Source of the DNA: an uncultured beta proteobacterium
GTDB taxonomy: Bacteria > Pseudomonadota > Gammaproteobacteria > Burkholderiales > Burkholderiaceae
NCBI GenBank assembly: GCA_903845455.1
Contig: CAIMXN010000085.1
Coordinates: 1-9,995 of the forward strand
Direction of reading: 5' to 3'
DNA length: 9,995 nucleotides
Shown: positions 7,951-9,995 of the stretch, piece by piece
How the letters are laid out: the number at the start of each line of letters is the position of its first letter
Position numbering within the stretch: position 1 is the first letter of the stretch
The notes under the pieces: model-generated
The model's database searches: none
The model's input: only the letters and a program-made list of their open reading frames with translations
What the model was told of the DNA's origin: nothing
Made by a program: the position numbers and the translations under genes

Positions 7951-8598
7951 ATGAAAAGCTACAAAACAATGCAAAAGTGGTTTGCTTTAGTATTTTCAAG
8001 CGTCTTTTTGATCGCCGGCACAGCATTCAGTCAGGTGCCAGATCAATCAACTCCTGATGGACTAATCAAAACCGTTGTTTCGGATGTAATGGCCTCTGTA
8101 AAGTCCGACCCTGAAATTCAGAAGGGCAGTATTCCGCGTATCGTTGATTTAGTTGAAAAGAAGATTGTTCCTTATACCGATATGCGCCGCACCACTGAGA
8201 TGGCGATGGGACCCAATTGGAAGAAAGCAACTCCCGAGCAGCAAGCTCAGCTAGTGAATGAATTTAAGAATTTATTGATCCGCACCTACTCTGGCGCTTT
8301 AAGTCAACTACGTGAGCAAACGGTGCAATTTAAAGCTTTGCGCGCAGCACCCGATGATCAGGAAGTTGTCGTCAAAACGGTAGTCCTTGGTCGTGGCGAT
8401 CCTGTGCCATTAGATTACCGTTTGGAAAAGACGCCTAACGGTTGGAAAGTCTACGATATGAATATCATGGGTGTTTGGCTGATTGAAGCCTATCGTAATC
8501 AGTTTGCCAATCAAATTAGTCAAAATGGTATTGATGGCCTTGTCAAATTTTTACAAGAGCGCAATAAGCAGTTGGCTACTGCTAAGCCAGCGAATTAA
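7951..8598 (+). CDS. mlaC: Periplasmic phospholipid-binding protein MlaC
   Basis: MlaC is the soluble shuttle that carries phospholipid through the periplasm between MlaA and MlaFEDB (MlaC/Ttg2D family). The 215-residue product has a Sec signal peptide with basic residues at Lys2, Lys5 and Lys9, a hydrophobic core (about 11-23) and an A-F-S cleavage site after residue 27. The mature part shows the family pattern: a helical start (TPDGLIKTVVSDVM), then IVDLVEKKIVPYTDMRRTTEMAMG (64-87), WKKATPEQQAQLVNEFKNLLIRTYSGAL (90-117), and the beta-sheet region ending in GWKVYDMNIMGVWLIEAYRNQFANQI (164-189). The start is supported by AGGA four bases upstream. It follows mlaA after 59 bases, the widest gap in the Mla block, and its stop lies 18 bases before the preferred mlaB start. 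Nothing is missing. Confidence 0.95.
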   Translation: MKSYKTMQKWFALVFSSVFLIAGTAFSQVPDQSTPDGLIKTVVSDVMASVKSDPEIQKGSIPRIVDLVEKKIVPYTDMRRTTEMAMGPNWKKATPEQQAQLVNEFKNLLIRTYSGALSQLREQTVQFKALRAAPDDQEVVVKTVVLGRGDPVPLDYRLEKTPNGWKVYDMNIMGVWLIEAYRNQFANQISQNGIDGLVKFLQERNKQLATAKPAN

Positions 8599-8616
8599 TT
8601 GAAAGACTCTAGAACA

Positions 8617-8877
8617 ATGCCTTTTCTTTTGCCGAGTAAAGTGACCCAAGAAAATGCGGTCCAGCTTGAGAAGGATGGCCTATTAAATGAAGCGACACTA
8701 AGCACTGTAGATTGTTCTGCACTCATCGATTTTGATTCAACCGTACTAACCGTATTGATAGCTTGGCAGAAAAAATTATTGGCCAAAGATCAATACATCT
8801 CCGTTGTGAATGCTCCAGAAAAGCTAAAAGTGTTGGCTGGCGTATATGGTGTTTCAGCATTGCTGGGCTTTGCATAG
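8617..8877 (+). CDS. mlaB: Mla STAS-domain protein MlaB
   Basis: MlaB is a small cytoplasmic STAS-domain protein that binds MlaF and is needed for assembly and activity of the transporter. From the ATG at 8617 it has 86 residues; the frame also opens at a TTG at 8599, immediately after the mlaC stop, which would add six residues. Neither has a strong ribosome site; GAAAGA at 8601-8606 is the only weak candidate and favours ATG. The fold signature is VDCSALIDFDSTVLTVLIAW (31-50), and Ser41 aligns by eye with the functionally important Thr52 of E. coli MlaB. Sequence conservation in this family is low, so the call leans on position after mlaC, length and this motif. The stop is one base from the next gene. 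Confidence 0.87.
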   Translation: MPFLLPSKVTQENAVQLEKDGLLNEATLSTVDCSALIDFDSTVLTVLIAWQKKLLAKDQYISVVNAPEKLKVLAGVYGVSALLGFA

Positions 8878-8878
8878 A

Positions 8879-9631
8879 ATGTCTGCAGCAATCTCTATTA
8901 AAAAAATATCTAAAAATTATGGTGCACTTCAGGCTCTAGATGATGTTTCGCTTGAGATACAGCAAGGCGAGTTCTTTGGTTTGCTTGGTCCAAATGGCGC
9001 CGGTAAGACCACTTTAATTTCTATCTTGGCTGGCTTGGTGACTGCCAATCAAGGTCATGCATTGATTATGGGCGCAGATGTGCAGAGCCATTTTCGTGAT
9101 GCCCGCCGTGCCTTGGGCGTAGTCCCACAGGAACTGGTGTTCGACCCTTTCTTTACAGTTCGTGAAACTTTACAGTTTCAGTCTGGGTATTTTGGGATTC
9201 AAAATAATGATTCCTGGATTGACGAGATCATGGTTAATCTAGATCTCACGAGCAAGGCCGATAGCAATATGCGTTCTTTATCTGGTGGCATGAAGCGACG
9301 AGTTTTAGTTGCTCAGGCGCTTGTTCATCGACCGCCAGTGATTATTTTGGATGAGCCAACTGCTGGTGTGGATGTAGAGCTACGCCAATCCCTTTGGCAA
9401 TTTATTAGCCGACTTAATCAAGATGGGCACACTATCGTCTTGACCACGCATTACCTTGAAGAGGCAGAGGCCTTATGTCAACGCATTGCTATGCTCAAAC
9501 AGGGAAAGATTGTTGCCTTAGATACTACCGCCAATTTATTGAGTCGTTATGGTTCAGTGAAAAAAGATGGTGAAGGTAAAACGGATCTCGAGGATGTCTT
9601 TGTCAACATCATGTCTGGGAATGCCTTATGA
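8879..9631 (+). CDS. ABC-2 type transporter ATP-binding protein (YadG-like)
   Basis: This is the cytoplasmic ATPase of an ABC exporter, 250 residues from the ATG at 8879. The ABC domain is complete: Walker A GPNGAGKTT (37-45), Q-loop Gln84, signature LSGGM (134-138), Walker B IILDE ending in Asp158 and Glu159, and H-loop His191. The closing TDLEDVFVNIMSG (235-247) is typical of the CcmA/DrrA/YadG group that pairs with ABC-2 membrane proteins. An in-frame ATG at 8846 would add 11 residues that overlap mlaB and look unlike the family, so it is not preferred. The start is one base after the mlaB stop and the end overlaps the next gene by four bases, so it is probably cotranscribed with the Mla genes. 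The substrate is unknown. It is clearly distinct from MlaF: it lacks the DGPVPF tail. Confidence 0.9.
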   Translation: MSAAISIKKISKNYGALQALDDVSLEIQQGEFFGLLGPNGAGKTTLISILAGLVTANQGHALIMGADVQSHFRDARRALGVVPQELVFDPFFTVRETLQFQSGYFGIQNNDSWIDEIMVNLDLTSKADSNMRSLSGGMKRRVLVAQALVHRPPVIILDEPTAGVDVELRQSLWQFISRLNQDGHTIVLTTHYLEEAEALCQRIAMLKQGKIVALDTTANLLSRYGSVKKDGEGKTDLEDVFVNIMSGNAL

Positions 9632-9995
9632 AGATCCCACCACTTCAATATGGCAGTGGCTTTCCAACCTTGTTGCGGAAGGAAGTAAAGCGTTTTTATA
9701 AGGTGGGGTTTCAGACAGTTGCAGCACCAGTACTTACTGCGGTCTTATATTTAATGATTTTTGGCCATGTACTTGAAGGCCGAGAGATGTACGGCCGTTT
9801 TAGCTATACCGCATTCTTAATCCCTGGCTTGGTGATGATGAGTTTGTTACAAAACGCTTTTGCCAATACCTCCTCGTCATTGATTCAGTCCAAAGTGACT
9901 GGCAACCTTGTCTTTGTCTTACTGGCGCCATTAAGTCATTTGGAGTTTTACGCTGCTTATATATTGGCGGCAGTTTTTCGTGGAGTAGTTGTGGG
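9628..9995 (+). CDS. ABC-2 type transporter membrane subunit (YadH-like), 3'-truncated by window edge
   Basis: The first 122 or so residues of an ABC-2 permease are seen before the window ends; the frame stays open to the edge. It starts MKIPPLQYGSGFPTLLRKEV, then KRFYKVGFQTVAAPVLTAVL, whose cytoplasmic amphipathic beginning and first membrane helix (about 32-48) are typical of the family. A second hydrophobic stretch surrounds FLIPGLVMMSLLQNAF (63-78), and a third begins near LEFYAAYILAAVFRGVVVG (105-123). The ATG overlaps the ATPase stop as ATGA, the usual coupling of a transporter pair, so it should form the membrane half of the YadG-like exporter. Full family members run to about 250 residues, so roughly half is missing. 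The substrate cannot be told from sequence. Confidence 0.88.
   Translation, partial: MKIPPLQYGSGFPTLLRKEVKRFYKVGFQTVAAPVLTAVLYLMIFGHVLEGREMYGRFSYTAFLIPGLVMMSLLQNAFANTSSSLIQSKVTGNLVFVLLAPLSHLEFYAAYILAAVFRGVVV

Noticed and set aside
8846..8878. Upstream ATG start for the YadG-like ATPase
   Set aside because: It would overlap the end of mlaB by 32 bases and add MVFQHCWALHR, which does not resemble the N-terminus of the family. ATG 8879 gives a standard start just ahead of the first strand of the ABC domain.
1..9995. An undescribed system, mobile element or defence island
   Set aside because: Every gene falls in a known housekeeping family with normal length and intact motifs. No integrase, transposase, terminal repeats, tRNA target or abrupt shift in base composition was noticed.

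Overview
The window looks like chromosomal housekeeping DNA from a betaproteobacterium of the order Burkholderiales. The best guess is a low-GC, streamlined member such as Polynucleobacter. Three things point there: the moderate, mid-40s-looking base composition judged by eye, the very tight gene packing, and the gene order gltB-gltD followed by an Mla lipid-transport operon that carries mlaA and then a YadG/YadH-type ABC pair, an order I associate with this group. The genus is an inference from memory of synteny and protein flavour; no search was run.

Layout, all on the + strand. Positions 1-3431 hold the C-terminal three quarters of gltB, the large subunit of glutamate synthase, cut by the left edge. 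Positions 3483-4946 hold gltD, the small subunit. Ten bases later comes an Mla operon in the order mlaF (4957-5823), mlaE (5820-6617), mlaD (6639-7145), mlaA (7142-7891), mlaC (7951-8598), mlaB (8617-8877). One base after mlaB starts a second ABC system: an ATPase (8879-9631) and the first part of its ABC-2 membrane subunit (9628 to the right edge, incomplete).

How the genes work together. GltB and GltD form the NADPH-dependent glutamate synthase that makes two glutamates from glutamine and 2-oxoglutarate. The Mla proteins form one route for phospholipids between the two membranes of the envelope: MlaA in the outer membrane, MlaC as periplasmic shuttle, and the MlaFEDB complex in the inner membrane. 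All six known core components are present and look intact. The last two genes look like an ABC-2-type exporter whose substrate cannot be read from the sequence.

Coding density is very high. The longest gaps are 51 bases (gltB-gltD) and 59 bases (mlaA-mlaC). No stretch over 300 bases lacks a gene. I see no tRNA, rRNA, insertion sequence, CRISPR array, phage gene or convincing terminator. Everything here belongs to described families, and I found no credible sign of an undescribed system. The points most worth a second look are the tandem QDKS repeat at the end of MlaD, mlaA lying inside the operon, the co-oriented unassigned ABC pair, and the lack of any visible transcription stop between gltD and mlaF.
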